DNA of 64,000 nucleotides from JANLTX01 sp049840835 (GCA_049840835.1 JASGJG010000003.1:682001-746000); one strand, 5' to 3'; positions 33,949 to 42,894 are shown, numbered from the stretch's first letter. Made by a program: numbers and translations. The notes: a model not told the origin generated them from the letters alone.

Positions 33949-36582
33949 ATGATCTGGAAAATCGCGTTGCTGGGTAGAGTGGAGGTTCGTTTCGGTACAC
34001 GCGAGGTAACTCGCTTCGAGAGCACCAGAGTAGTGGCGCTGCTTGCCAGGCTCGCTCTCTTCCCCAACCGCATCCATCCGCGTGAAGAACTTATCGAGCT
34101 TCTCTGGCCCGATACTGAGCCCGCTGTAGGCCGCAACCGCCTGCGGAGCACGCTCTCCACTCTGCGCCGCCAGTTAGAATCGTCTGAAGCCGAGGGCGAT
34201 CTGTTTCAGGTCAGTCGACACTCTCTCCGGCTGAATCCGCAAGCCTGCACCTGCGATGTGTGGGAGCTAGAGCAGGCTATCCGGCAGAAGCGCTGGAATA
34301 CGGCGAGCGCTCTGCATAGAGGCGAGCTGCTGCCGGGATTCTACGACGACTGGATCGTGACCGAGCGCGAGCGCTTAGAGGCTTTCTGCGACGATTTAGA
34401 GGACCGGCAGGATGGGGGGAGCTCGCTCGAAACACCCGCTTTAGAATCCGACTCGGTAGCACTGGCCCCACTGTTGCCTGGTTATCTGACAGCATTCTTT
34501 GGTCGAGAGACAGAGAAAGAGGCTCTTATCGCGCTGCTTCGAGAGAGCCGACTGGTGACACTCACTGGCTCGGGGGGAATAGGGAAGACCCGGCTCTCCG
34601 TGGAAGTTGCACGGCGGCTGGCCCCGGAGTTCGAGCGCTGCGCTTTCGTTGCGCTGGCGGAGTGCCTGGAGCCGACAGCCTTGCTGGAGCGGATTCGCCT
34701 TGCGCTGGGACTGCAGGGGCGTACCGTACTTGCCGAGGCCCTTATGGAGCAGCGGACCCTGCTGATTCTGGATAACTTCGAGCAGCTACTAGAGGGTGGG
34801 GGAGGTCTTGTGGTGAGCGAGCTGCTGACTCATCTGCCTCTGCTCACGTGCCTGGTGACATCCCGGCGCACACTGGGAGTGAGCGGGGAGCGTGAGTGGG
34901 CGCTTCTCCCCTTGCCCGTGCCCACAGAAGCCGAGCCAGGCAGTGCGGCTCTCGCCTTATTTGTGGACCGTGCCCGTGCCATTCGCCCCGACTTCGCTGT
35001 CACGGAGCGAAATCAGGGTGACCTGCTGGCCTTGGCACGGCTCTTAGAGGGCGTGCCGCTCGCTATCGAGCTAGTGGCGTCCCGTATTCGGGCGCTCTCC
35101 CTGACTGAACTCTCCGAGAGACTTACCCAGCACTTCGCGGAGCTGGCTCGCGCCCCACTACGTAGCCACAAAGAGGAGCGCCATCGCTCGCTCCATGCCA
35201 CTGTTGAGTGGAGCTGGCGTTTGCTCTCCCCACGCCTGCAGCGGTTTCTAGCGTCGCTCTCCGTGTTTCGCGGCGGCTGGAGCGCCACGGCGGCGGTCTC
35301 GGTCTGTAGCGAACCCGATGCGGCAGCGCTGCTAGAGGAGCTGGTGGCCGACTCCCTGGTCACTGTCACCGAGCGGGAAAACGGCACGATGCGCTTCCAT
35401 TTATTAGAGATGATTCGTAGCTTTGTGGAGGAGCGCCTGGACCTAACCCGGCGCGCGGAGCTGCAACAGGCGCATGCCGCGTATTTTCTAGAGTGGTGCC
35501 GGGCGCTGGGCTGCCAGTGGCACCATATGGATAGCGAGCTGGAGAATCTGCGCGCATCCCTGGATTTCGCGGTGGCCACAGAGAACGCTGAACTCGCGCT
35601 CCGGCTTTTGCGGCCTATCCGCCTGTTGCTGGGCTTTCGTGGGGGAGCCGAGCCGAGTTTGCCGGTCTTTCGCCGCGCCCTGGCGCTTTCCGGCGGCGCG
35701 CCTGATTTGCGCTGCCTGGGGCTGCTGGAGCTAAGCGCTTTGCTCGTGATGCTACAGGAGCGCGGCGAGGCCAGAACCTATTTCGAGAAAGCCCGAAGCG
35801 TGGCGAAAGAAGCGGGAGAGAATCCGGCTCAGGAGCTGGCTTTGCTGCGGGGGGAGATTCAGCTCGCCGCCCCACGGTTCGAGAGCCCCGACTCGGTTCT
35901 GCCACTGTTTGAGCGAGCACTGGCATTGGCAAGGCAATTAGAAGAGAGGGAGACAGAGGCGAACCTGCTGAACTTCTACGGCACGTTCGCCCTGCGCATT
36001 CAGGAGAACCTGGAGGAAGCGGAGCAGCTCTTTCAGCGCTCCGAGGCGCTATACGCAGCGCTGGATGACCGCCTGCATGCCAACTATGTCTTGCTCAACC
36101 GGGCCAATACCGCCATGGAAGCCGGGCGGCTTCCCGAGGCTCTGGAGCGCTACGGGCAGTGCCGCCAGGCATGTCGGCTTCTGAGCGACCATGTGCTCGA
36201 AACCTACGTAGACAACAGTACGGGCACGCTGCTATCAAAGATGGGGGAGTGGGATGCGGCGAAGGCTCACTTACTGGCGTGTCTTCGGCAGGCGTGGCGG
36301 CTGGGCTACCGGTACATTCTGGGGTTTGCGCTTTTGAACCTCCCGGAGCCTCTGGCACGCACCGGGCAGATAGAGGCAGCAGCGAGTCTGCTGGGCTTCG
36401 TGGAGAGCTACTGGCCCGCACACCACGTACCGTTTACTGAAGAGGACCACGAATATATCCACCGTGTACAGCAGCTCTGTGGGGAGCGGCTCGGCGAGGC
36501 GCCTGCTCGATTTCTTTTCGGCAGTGGGAGCGCGCTGCCCCTGCGAGATGCCGTATTTCTAGCGCTCGATCCTGTGTCCTGA
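33949..36582 (+). CDS. SARP-type winged-helix / NB-ARC / TPR regulator
   Basis: The protein is 877 aa. Residues 1-95 form an OmpR-like winged helix (LLARLALFPNRIHPREELIELLWPD, NRLRSTLSTLRRQLE); about 97-150 is a short BTAD-like helical part. The NB-ARC ATPase has a P-loop GSGGIGKT (207-214), Walker B LLILDNFEQL (about 273-282) and LVTSRRTLGVSGE. Residues 540-860 are TPR repeats. SARP activators bind direct repeats with 11-bp spacing and recruit RNA polymerase; the NB-ARC part should gate this by ATP. Its stop codon lies inside a tandem CTGACGT/A module driving the next gene. It is a candidate regulator of all four such modules. Confidence 0.85.
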   Translation: MIWKIALLGRVEVRFGTREVTRFESTRVVALLARLALFPNRIHPREELIELLWPDTEPAVGRNRLRSTLSTLRRQLESSEAEGDLFQVSRHSLRLNPQACTCDVWELEQAIRQKRWNTASALHRGELLPGFYDDWIVTERERLEAFCDDLEDRQDGGSSLETPALESDSVALAPLLPGYLTAFFGRETEKEALIALLRESRLVTLTGSGGIGKTRLSVEVARRLAPEFERCAFVALAECLEPTALLERIRLALGLQGRTVLAEALMEQRTLLILDNFEQLLEGGGGLVVSELLTHLPLLTCLVTSRRTLGVSGEREWALLPLPVPTEAEPGSAALALFVDRARAIRPDFAVTERNQGDLLALARLLEGVPLAIELVASRIRALSLTELSERLTQHFAELARAPLRSHKEERHRSLHATVEWSWRLLSPRLQRFLASLSVFRGGWSATAAVSVCSEPDAAALLEELVADSLVTVTERENGTMRFHLLEMIRSFVEERLDLTRRAELQQAHAAYFLEWCRALGCQWHHMDSELENLRASLDFAVATENAELALRLLRPIRLLLGFRGGAEPSLPVFRRALALSGGAPDLRCLGLLELSALLVMLQERGEARTYFEKARSVAKEAGENPAQELALLRGEIQLAAPRFESPDSVLPLFERALALARQLEERETEANLLNFYGTFALRIQENLEEAEQLFQRSEALYAALDDRLHANYVLLNRANTAMEAGRLPEALERYGQCRQACRLLSDHVLETYVDNSTGTLLSKMGEWDAAKAHLLACLRQAWRLGYRYILGFALLNLPEPLARTGQIEAAASLLGFVESYWPAHHVPFTEEDHEYIHRVQQLCGERLGEAPARFLFGSGSALPLRDAVFLALDPVS

Positions 36583-36610
36583 CGTTTGCCTGACGATAGG
36601 CGAATACAGT
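36579..36610 (+). promoter_or_regulatory. Tandem CTGACGT/CTGACGA promoter module upstream of the HAF-repeat lipoprotein
   Basis: CTGACGT (36579-36585) and CTGACGA (36590-36596) start 11 bp apart. After 8 bp (TAGGCGAA) comes TACAGT (36605-36610). The first repeat overlaps the SARP gene's TGA. A start here would give a leader of about 146 nt before the ATG at 36763, longer than for the other three modules. Confidence 0.6.
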
Positions 36611-36762
36611 TTTTCTCATAGTCGAGAGAACTTCTAATGCTTGGTTAATGCTCCTGGCATAGCATCCCCTCGGCACTCTGGATGAAAGGGCAGCAGCTTG
36701 AGGGAGCGCCTTCAGCACCCGCATGCGCCCATTCGGGATCGGATTCGAAAAGGATACTAAGG

Positions 36763-37905
36763 ATGAAGAAACGATTTTTTCTAGCCGCCGCTCTGAGCGT
36801 GTGCGGCCTGATGGGCGCGACTGTAGGCTGCGGTGGCGGTGGGGGCGGTAGTGACGAAGCGACGCCCACGCCGACACCCACGCCTACAGCAAGCCCAGTG
36901 ACGACGGTAGACTACACGGCAGCCCTGATCTCTCCGACTGTTGTAACCAATGCCTCGGCCACGGGTATCTCGGGGAACACCATTGTGGGAACCGGTACGC
37001 CGACCAGCGGCCTGGGGTTCAATGTAGCGTTTCTCTGGAGCCGATCCGGGGCAAGCGCTGCTTTGCTGACTCCGAGCGGCTTTACAAACAGCATAGCGAA
37101 CGCCGTGTCGGGCAGTGCACAGGTAGGCTGGGGTACCCCCAATGGCTCCAGCATAGCCCACGCGCTACTCTGGAACGGCAGCGCCAATGCGATAGACCTG
37201 AGCCCGACGTCTGGCTACTATGCCAGTGTGGCCTTCGGTGTCTCTGGCACCATCATTGTGGGGGATAGCACTCCGAACGGTGTCTCGGTGACCACGGGGA
37301 ACCATGCCTGCCTCTGGAATGGAACAGCGGCCAGCTTCACCGATCTCCACCCTGCCTCCGGCTTTATCGGGAGCCTCGCTCGGGCCGTAGCAGATGGAAC
37401 GCAGGTGGGTGAGGGCTATGTCTCCAACACCATAACCCATGCCATGCTCTGGAAGGGGTCGGCGGCAAGCGCCGTGGACCTGCACCCCGCTGGCTTCGGC
37501 AATAGCCAGGCGCTCGGCGTGTCTGGGACCACCCAGGTGGGTGTGGGCACCGTATCCTCTACCACGCACGCCCTGCTCTGGTCGGGAACTGCCGCCAGCG
37601 CCGTAGACCTGAACCCACCGAGCTATCTCGCCAGCACGGCCACCGCCGCCTCGGGGAACCTCCAGGTCGGCTACGCGGTCCCGGCCTCCGGTGGCGGAAT
37701 CACCCACGCCATGGTCTGGAAAGGAACCGCCGCCAGCGCGGGCGACCTGCAAACCGTGACTACCGGCCTCACCTCCGGCGGCACCGCCATCACTGTGGTG
37801 AAGTCGCAGGCGAACGCCGTGGACACCGATGGCACCATCGTCGGCACCGTCACCGACGACAAGAACGTGACCTACGCCGTGGTCTGGACCCCCAAGCCCA
37901 AGTAA
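36763..37905 (+). CDS. Lipoprotein with HAF-type extracellular repeats
   Basis: The protein is 380 aa from MKKRFFLAAALS; the frame begins 27 codons upstream, but AAAAGGA precedes this ATG. It has a lipobox (GATVGC followed by GGGGGG) and a TPTPTPTPTASP linker. About seven repeats of roughly 45 aa follow, of the pattern 'A-x-G-V-S-G-x-x-x-V-G ... H-A-x-L-W-x-G-x-A-x-S-A-x-D-L', matching the HAF family of extracellular repeats (a beta-propeller-like fold is suspected). Function is unknown; binding or adhesion is plausible. It lies directly downstream of the SARP gene. Confidence 0.8.
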   Translation: MKKRFFLAAALSVCGLMGATVGCGGGGGGSDEATPTPTPTPTASPVTTVDYTAALISPTVVTNASATGISGNTIVGTGTPTSGLGFNVAFLWSRSGASAALLTPSGFTNSIANAVSGSAQVGWGTPNGSSIAHALLWNGSANAIDLSPTSGYYASVAFGVSGTIIVGDSTPNGVSVTTGNHACLWNGTAASFTDLHPASGFIGSLARAVADGTQVGEGYVSNTITHAMLWKGSAASAVDLHPAGFGNSQALGVSGTTQVGVGTVSSTTHALLWSGTAASAVDLNPPSYLASTATAASGNLQVGYAVPASGGGITHAMVWKGTAASAGDLQTVTTGLTSGGTAITVVKSQANAVDTDGTIVGTVTDDKNVTYAVVWTPKPK

Positions 37906-37933
37906 ATAACGGAAACGGGACTCTACAAGCAAC

Positions 37934-37959
37934 AAGCCTCTCAGGTAACTGAGAGGCTT
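37934..37959 (+). terminator. Hairpin after the HAF lipoprotein gene
   Basis: A perfect 10-bp stem (AAGCCTCTCA / TGAGAGGCTT) with loop GGTAAC lies 28 bp after the stop. It has only a weak T-run. Confidence 0.6.
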
Positions 37960-38135
37960 CGCGATTCATGATGCATTCTACCTGTCTGGCTCAAAAACAT
38001 AGAGGAACAATAAAGAAACAGGAATTGTTCACAATATCCACAATTTACACAGGGAATTCGTTTTTACGGAACTTTTTCGTAGTGAAAACATAGAAAAGGT
38101 ATCATTTAGCCCAATGTAGGTGAACCGCTCTCCGC

Positions 38136-38240
38136 TTGACAAAAGGGCTGATTTCACGATATACTATATACATAGTCAAGAAGGAAACACCTTCAAAAAC
38201 TATCCAGAGCGACGAACCAAACAGGTTCGGCGCTTTTTTT
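38136..38240 (+). ncRNA. Putative small RNA unit, copy 3
   Basis: TTGACA (38136-38141), 18 bp, TATACT (38160-38165), then a predicted transcript from about 38172. It has hairpin GAAGG-AAACA-CCTTC (38180-38194) and a terminator with stem AGCG(A)CGAACC / GGTTCG(G)CGCT, loop AAACA, and seven T to 38240. Both loops read AAACA. Similarity to copy 2 begins at AGAGGAACAATAAAG (from 38002) and includes TCCACAATTTACACA, so the repeat unit spans about 38002-38240. The gap 37906-38323 is otherwise empty. Confidence 0.65.
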
Positions 38241-38323
38241 GTTTCTGGGGTCAAGACAGGTGGCGAAGACCCCGGCCACTCTGTAGGGAGCTGTCGAGGT
38301 CTTTCTGGTTCCGCTTTAGTGTT

Positions 38324-38752
38324 TTAGTTTTTAACGAGATTGACTACGACGCTGCCAACGTTTTCGCCTGTGGCGTTGTAGAACTCGTTGAGGTTTCCGC
38401 GGAGATGCGAGTCCGCATCGAAAGCCATGGTGCCTCGGACCGTGTAGGGAGTCGTGTCTAGCGTGACGATCACTGAGAGGTTCCCCGAGTTGTCGATGCT
38501 ACCGTTGAAGGGGTCCAACTGACCCGTCTTCGAGTCCTTGCCTGAGCCGCTGACAGTGCCATCGGAGCCGACCTGGAAGGTAATATTACCGTCGATGCTG
38601 TTCGTGGCATCGAGGAAAGAGCCTGTGTAGTTCCCAACGTAGCGAGAGGTACCTGTGCCACCTCCACCACAGCCCGCCGTTACGCCCAGAGCGCCGATTA
38701 GCGTCAAGATTGCCGCCAGAAAGTGTCGTTGTCGAAGTCGTCGTGTATTCAA
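38324..38752 (-). CDS. Small lipoprotein
   Basis: The protein is 142 aa. It begins at a TTG (38752) with AAAGGGG about 8 nt upstream; no ATG lies nearby. The lipobox is VTAGC followed by GGGG. The rest is a small beta-rich domain (YVGNYTGSFLDA, ITFQVGSDGTVSGSG, LSVIVTLDTTPYTVRGTMAF) of the kind seen in lipocalin-like or bacterial Ig-like lipoproteins. It has no catalytic motif. It is driven from a tandem CTGACGA module and lies beside small RNA copy 3. Confidence 0.75.
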   Translation of the reverse strand: MNTRRLRQRHFLAAILTLIGALGVTAGCGGGGTGTSRYVGNYTGSFLDATNSIDGNITFQVGSDGTVSGSGKDSKTGQLDPFNGSIDNSGNLSVIVTLDTTPYTVRGTMAFDADSHLRGNLNEFYNATGENVGSVVVNLVKN

Positions 38753-38778
38753 GTGTCTGCCCCTTTCTTCTGAAAAGG

Positions 38779-38810
38779 AGCGTATCTACCTATCGTCAGG
38801 CAAACGTCAG
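38779..38810 (-). promoter_or_regulatory. Tandem CTGACGT/CTGACGA promoter module upstream of the small lipoprotein
   Basis: On the minus strand CTGACGT (38810-38804) and CTGACGA (38799-38793) start 11 bp apart; 8 bp on is TACGCT (38784-38779). The first repeat overlaps the stop codon of the upstream SDR gene, as the module at 36579 overlaps the SARP gene's stop. Confidence 0.6.
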
Positions 38811-39640
38811 GAGCCGGGCTGTGCGAGTCCGCCAAACCAGTACGCGGCGGTCACGCCACCGTCCATGAGGAAGTCGCTGCCCGTAATAAAACCACCATCC
38901 GGTCCCATCAGGAGCGCGGCCACATTGCCCACTTCGTCTGGAGTGCCCGCGCGTCCAGCCACCGAACTCTCGATCATCTTCCGGTAGCTCTCGCCACGCG
39001 GCCCGGTAAGCTCGTCTTTCGCAAGCGGGGTCATGACGATTCCAGGGCTGATGGTATTGATGCGCGCGCCGCGCTTGCCCCAGTGCAGTGCCTCAGCCAT
39101 GACACGGAGCGAGTTCCCACGCTTGGCAAGCTGATAGGCATGGAGCGAACCGGTTAATTGGTCGGATTGAAGAAACGGCAGGGAGAGCAATTCGTCTACC
39201 GGCGTAAGAGCAAGCGCCTGGTTTTGCTCCGGCGAGAGCGGCGGAAGCCGGTGCCCGGATTGGGACGCGATGATGACGCCCGACCCGCCAGCGGCGATAA
39301 CCTCCCCGAATGTTTCCAGCACCAGCGCCGTGCCATAGAGATCGACCTTGACTATAGTTTCTGGGGACGCTTGCGACGGGGAAACGCCCGCGGCATGGAT
39401 GAGGCCGGTAATCTCACCCAGCCCTCGGGCTGTCTCAACCAGCGCCTCCACCGCAGCTCGCGAGGAGACATCCACGATTGCGGTGCTCACCTCATATCCC
39501 GCATTGCTCAGCACTTCCGCCGCAGCGTGGGCGTTGTCTGGATTCCTATCCGCCAGCACAATATGCTTACCGACACCCACGCGCCGGGCGATAGCCTGGC
39601 CCAGCTGGCCAGGACCGATTACGACAATAACATTTTTCAT
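38807..39640 (-). CDS. Short-chain dehydrogenase/reductase
   Basis: The protein is 277 aa. The cofactor loop is VIGPGQLGQAIA, which departs from the usual GxxxGxG. The active-site motif is YQLAKR (YxxxK), and the tail ISPGIVMTPL...GPRGESYRKM...GDFLMDGG-like block is classical (seen as GSDFLMDGGVTAA). It is an NAD(P)-dependent oxidoreductase of unknown substrate. The 113-bp upstream region carries inverted repeats. The gene runs into the promoter module of the small lipoprotein. Confidence 0.85.
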   Translation of the reverse strand: MKNVIVVIGPGQLGQAIARRVGVGKHIVLADRNPDNAHAAAEVLSNAGYEVSTAIVDVSSRAAVEALVETARGLGEITGLIHAAGVSPSQASPETIVKVDLYGTALVLETFGEVIAAGGSGVIIASQSGHRLPPLSPEQNQALALTPVDELLSLPFLQSDQLTGSLHAYQLAKRGNSLRVMAEALHWGKRGARINTISPGIVMTPLAKDELTGPRGESYRKMIESSVAGRAGTPDEVGNVAALLMGPDGGFITGSDFLMDGGVTAAYWFGGLAQPGS

Positions 39641-39690
39641 GGTTGTTCTGTACTATTCTATGCTTGAGAAGGAGCTTTAGTGTAGAACAG

Positions 39691-39728
39691 TTCTCCAGAA
39701 TGACTGGCGAATTCTCCAGAACTTCTGG
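39691..39728. promoter_or_regulatory. Operator-like repeats upstream of the SDR gene
   Basis: TTCTCCAGAA occurs at 39691-39700 and 39712-39721. The second overlaps a perfect 13-bp palindrome CCAGAACTTCTGG (39716-39728). They lie 50-90 bp upstream of the SDR start and would suit a dimeric repressor. No regulator gene is adjacent. Confidence 0.6.
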
Positions 39729-39753
39729 AAGAAACAACAAGGGAGAGCAGAGT

Positions 39754-42504
39754 TTACACTGTGCCGACTGCGGGTATGGGGAACGTGATGACGACTCTTG
39801 CGCCGCCTTCTTCGCGGGTTTCGTAGCGCACGGTGCCGTTTAAGTCGATCAGGGTCAGGGAGCTAATCAGGTCCAGACCGGTATTGGCGGCGGTCTCGGC
39901 GTTGAAGTCCTCGGGGAAGCCGGGGCCGCTGTCTCGCACTTCCAGGGACGCGATGGGGCCTTGCACAGCGAGGCCGACTTCTATCTGGCCCTTGCCATGC
40001 TTCAGGGAGTTGGAGATTAGCTCGTTGACCAGTACAGCCACGGTGGTGCTGTGGCGAACGGGGAGATGCAGGTCGGCTACATAGAACGTAATGCCCCGCT
40101 CGCCCGCCATGAGCTGCAGGCCCGGTTTGAGCTTCTCCATGACCGCGCGGATAGACACGCTGACCACATCTTTGTCTGTGCGGGCTTGCTGGGTGAGCAG
40201 GTCGTGGATAGAGGCGAGCGACTGGATATGCTGGGTCAGGCGCTCCAGCTCGGCGGTGGGCACCGATTCCTCGTGCTTGAGCTGCTGCATGCCGATCAGC
40301 GCGGTAATCACCTGCAGGTTGTTCTTTACTCGGTGGTGGGTCTCACGCATGGAGCGGTGCAGGCGGACATTGAGCGCTTCTATCTCCGCCTGGTGCCGGG
40401 TCAGGGCATCCTGGCCCTGCTTGCGCTCCGTGATATCGGTCACGGTGCCGGTGACCCCAATAATCTTGCCATCGGCATCGCGCTGGGGTTTGAACACGGT
40501 GTCATAGAACCGGGGCTGGCCCTCTACTCGTGAGGCCTGCACCACGTGTCGCTCCTCGACTCCGGTGGTATAGACCCGGCGCTTTATCTCCATGAGGTGC
40601 ACGGCTTCGTCTGGGGCCATGATCTCCGCATCGGTCTTGCCGTAGATCTCAGTGAGGGCGCGGTTCTGGCTGCCACTATAGACCCAGGTGTAGCGCAGCT
40701 CAGAATCTTGCGAGTACACCCCTATGTCCGAGTTGGCGAGGGCGAAGCGGAACTGCTCCTCGCTGGCTCGGAGCGCGTCCTCGATACGCTGGCGCTCCGC
40801 AAGCTCTCGCTGGGCCACGCGGTACAGGCGGGCGTTGTCGATAGCCAGTGCGGCGCGTGCCGCCAGTCCTTCCGCCAGAGTCAGGTCCGCCTCGGTGTAC
40901 GAGTGCCCGGACTCGTTGGTGGTCACCAGAGTAATGGCGCCCAGGGTCCGCTCGCGGGCGACGATGGGGACGATGAGCACGGAGCGGAACCCGATCTGGC
41001 GCATGACCGCCAGGTGCTGCTCATCTCTGGCGCCCGCTACCAGCGCTTCCTCGGGGATGTAGGGGTAGAGCTCAGACTTCCCGGTGCGCAAGACATTGGG
41101 CAGGCCGGTCGCTCCATCTGGCTCGGGCGGATAGGTATCCCGAAGCTCCAGCGCCCACTTCACCTTTTCGGGGTCCACGTGCGCCACAGCGAGCTGCTGA
41201 ATCTCGCGGGTCTGCGGGTCCCACATATCCACGCTGCACCAGTCTGCAATCTCGGGCACGGCCAGGTGGGCGACTTGCTGGAGAGTCTGCTCGTAGTCCA
41301 GCGACGACGCGAGTACCGCCGATGACTCTGTAAGGAACTGCCGCGCGACCTCTTCTTGCTTGCGCGCCGTGATATCGGTAGAGACCCCGCCGAGCGCGTA
41401 CATCTCGCCGCTGGCATCGCGCAGGGGGAACTTGATCGTTAAAAAGGTCAGCGGCTTATCGGGGAAGGGGCTGCTCTCTTCGATTTGAAGCGGCGTGCCT
41501 GTCTCCCATACGCGGTGATCGTCGGCCTGGATTGGGGCGCTGAACTCGGGCAGGAATAGGTCCTGGTCCGTCTTCCCGATGCATTCTTCGTAGGGGAGCC
41601 CATGGAGCTGCGTGAACGCGTGGTTCACAAGGGTATAGCGCCCGTCTCTGTCCTTCAGGAAGATAACGGATGGTGCGTTGTCTAGAATCGCTCGGAGCTG
41701 TGCCTCGTTGGTCTCCAGTGCCCGCTCCTGCTCCCGGCGCTCCGTGATGTCTCGAAACACCAGCACGATGCCCTGAAGCTCGCCCGCCGGGTCGTTTATG
41801 GGCGCCCCGCTATCGTCGATGGGGGAGATAGTGCCATCCCGCGCCGTCAGTACCGTATGGTTCGCCAGCCCCACGATACCGCCGAGCCGTCGGACCTTGT
41901 CCACCGGGCTCTCCACCACCGCGCCGGTAGATTCGTTGGTAATCGCGAACACCGTCGCACAGGACTGCCCCATGGCATCCTTCTCGGTCCAGCCTGTGAG
42001 CCGCTCCGCCTGGGGGTTCATGAGCGTGATGTTCCCCTCAGTATCGGTCACGATCACGGCATCCCCGATACTCCGCAGAGTGGTGAGCAGCAGCGCCCGC
42101 CGGGTCTCCGCATCGTGCGCCACCTGCTCTAATCGCTTCCGGGTACGGTGCTGCGCCTCGCCCATGGCCGAGATGCCCATACCGCCCATAACAAACAGAA
42201 TCAGCGAGCTGATCTCGGCGGCGTGGAACATGCTCGGCGAGGGGGCCGGGCTGATAAAGAGATACGAGGCCACCATGGTGCTGAGTAGCACGCTCATGAG
42301 CCCCGGCCCCAGCCCGCCGACCCAGGCGGCGGCCACTATGGCGGGAAAGAACGTGATAAAGGGCACGGAGTACGGGTCTAGCACCGTGTTCAGCCCCAGG
42401 CGCGCCAGCGTGGCCAGCATCACGCTGACCAGCCCCCAGCCATAGGCCAGACCCACGGACACAAGCCGAGCCCTTCGCCCAGAAACGTCGGTGTCTTGGG
42501 CCAT
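39754..42504 (-). CDS. Multi-sensor histidine kinase (DUF4118-PAS-GAF-PAS-HisKA_2)
   Basis: The protein is 916 aa. The N-terminus has four hydrophobic helices of the KdpD/DUF4118 sort (residues about 15-115). PAS domains cover about 130-270 and 270-390, a GAF domain about 395-570, and a further PAS about 580-700. The kinase core is of the HWE/HisKA_2 type: RETHHRVKNNLQV holds the phospho-His, and the ATPase domain has NELISNSLKHG (N-box) and DSGPGFP. No response regulator is next to it. Such kinases sense light, redox or small molecules through their PAS/GAF modules; the signal is unknown. Confidence 0.9.
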   Translation of the reverse strand: MAQDTDVSGRRARLVSVGLAYGWGLVSVMLATLARLGLNTVLDPYSVPFITFFPAIVAAAWVGGLGPGLMSVLLSTMVASYLFISPAPSPSMFHAAEISSLILFVMGGMGISAMGEAQHRTRKRLEQVAHDAETRRALLLTTLRSIGDAVIVTDTEGNITLMNPQAERLTGWTEKDAMGQSCATVFAITNESTGAVVESPVDKVRRLGGIVGLANHTVLTARDGTISPIDDSGAPINDPAGELQGIVLVFRDITERREQERALETNEAQLRAILDNAPSVIFLKDRDGRYTLVNHAFTQLHGLPYEECIGKTDQDLFLPEFSAPIQADDHRVWETGTPLQIEESSPFPDKPLTFLTIKFPLRDASGEMYALGGVSTDITARKQEEVARQFLTESSAVLASSLDYEQTLQQVAHLAVPEIADWCSVDMWDPQTREIQQLAVAHVDPEKVKWALELRDTYPPEPDGATGLPNVLRTGKSELYPYIPEEALVAGARDEQHLAVMRQIGFRSVLIVPIVARERTLGAITLVTTNESGHSYTEADLTLAEGLAARAALAIDNARLYRVAQRELAERQRIEDALRASEEQFRFALANSDIGVYSQDSELRYTWVYSGSQNRALTEIYGKTDAEIMAPDEAVHLMEIKRRVYTTGVEERHVVQASRVEGQPRFYDTVFKPQRDADGKIIGVTGTVTDITERKQGQDALTRHQAEIEALNVRLHRSMRETHHRVKNNLQVITALIGMQQLKHEESVPTAELERLTQHIQSLASIHDLLTQQARTDKDVVSVSIRAVMEKLKPGLQLMAGERGITFYVADLHLPVRHSTTVAVLVNELISNSLKHGKGQIEVGLAVQGPIASLEVRDSGPGFPEDFNAETAANTGLDLISSLTLIDLNGTVRYETREEGGARVVITFPIPAVGTV

Positions 42505-42894
42505 CTATTCGGGTCCGAGCGTTCTGCGCACGGTATCGGGTAGCGCGTGTTTCATCGTAACCTGTACCTGTATCCCGCTACGTAAGCAAGGCGAACGCGA
42601 GAACGCTCGGACTACTGCCGGGAACGATAACGATGGTGCTGTCCCATTATACTCATCTCCCGCCACTGTCAAGTCAGGAAGAACCCTGCGTAGCGATTCG
42701 CATCCACAACCAGGGTAGTGGGTCAATCTTCTGACCAGGCAGCTAAAGCAGCCCGCTGCCCGCGTAGCGGGTTTGTCATGGCGCTTCGCGCCCAAGCACC
42801 CTGAAGGGCGCTACGGAGCAGGCTTTTAGGGGGCTTTAGCCTCCTTGCCGCCTCAGCGGGTTCCTTCAGGGACCCGACTCCTAAAAGAGCTCTA
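42505..42894. repeat. Hairpin-rich intergenic stretch without a supported gene
   Basis: The 390-bp gap holds several compact dyads in succession: CCCGC-GTA-GCGGG (42759-42771), GGCGC-TTC-GCGCC (42780-42792), and further GGGTTCCTTCAGGGACCC-like pairs near 42858-42877. The resemblance in style to 18771-18960 suggests a dispersed hairpin element. I see no ORF with support. Confidence 0.4.

Noticed and set aside
38002..38240. The 240-bp repeat as an insertion sequence or MITE
   Set aside because: No terminal inverted repeats or target-site duplications could be seen. The conserved core is a promoter plus terminator, so a small-RNA unit fits better.
42505..42894. A small ORF of 96 codons on the minus strand in the gap after the kinase gene
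   Set aside because: It is Arg/Pro-rich, with no ribosome-binding site or domain, and coincides with hairpin-rich intergenic DNA.
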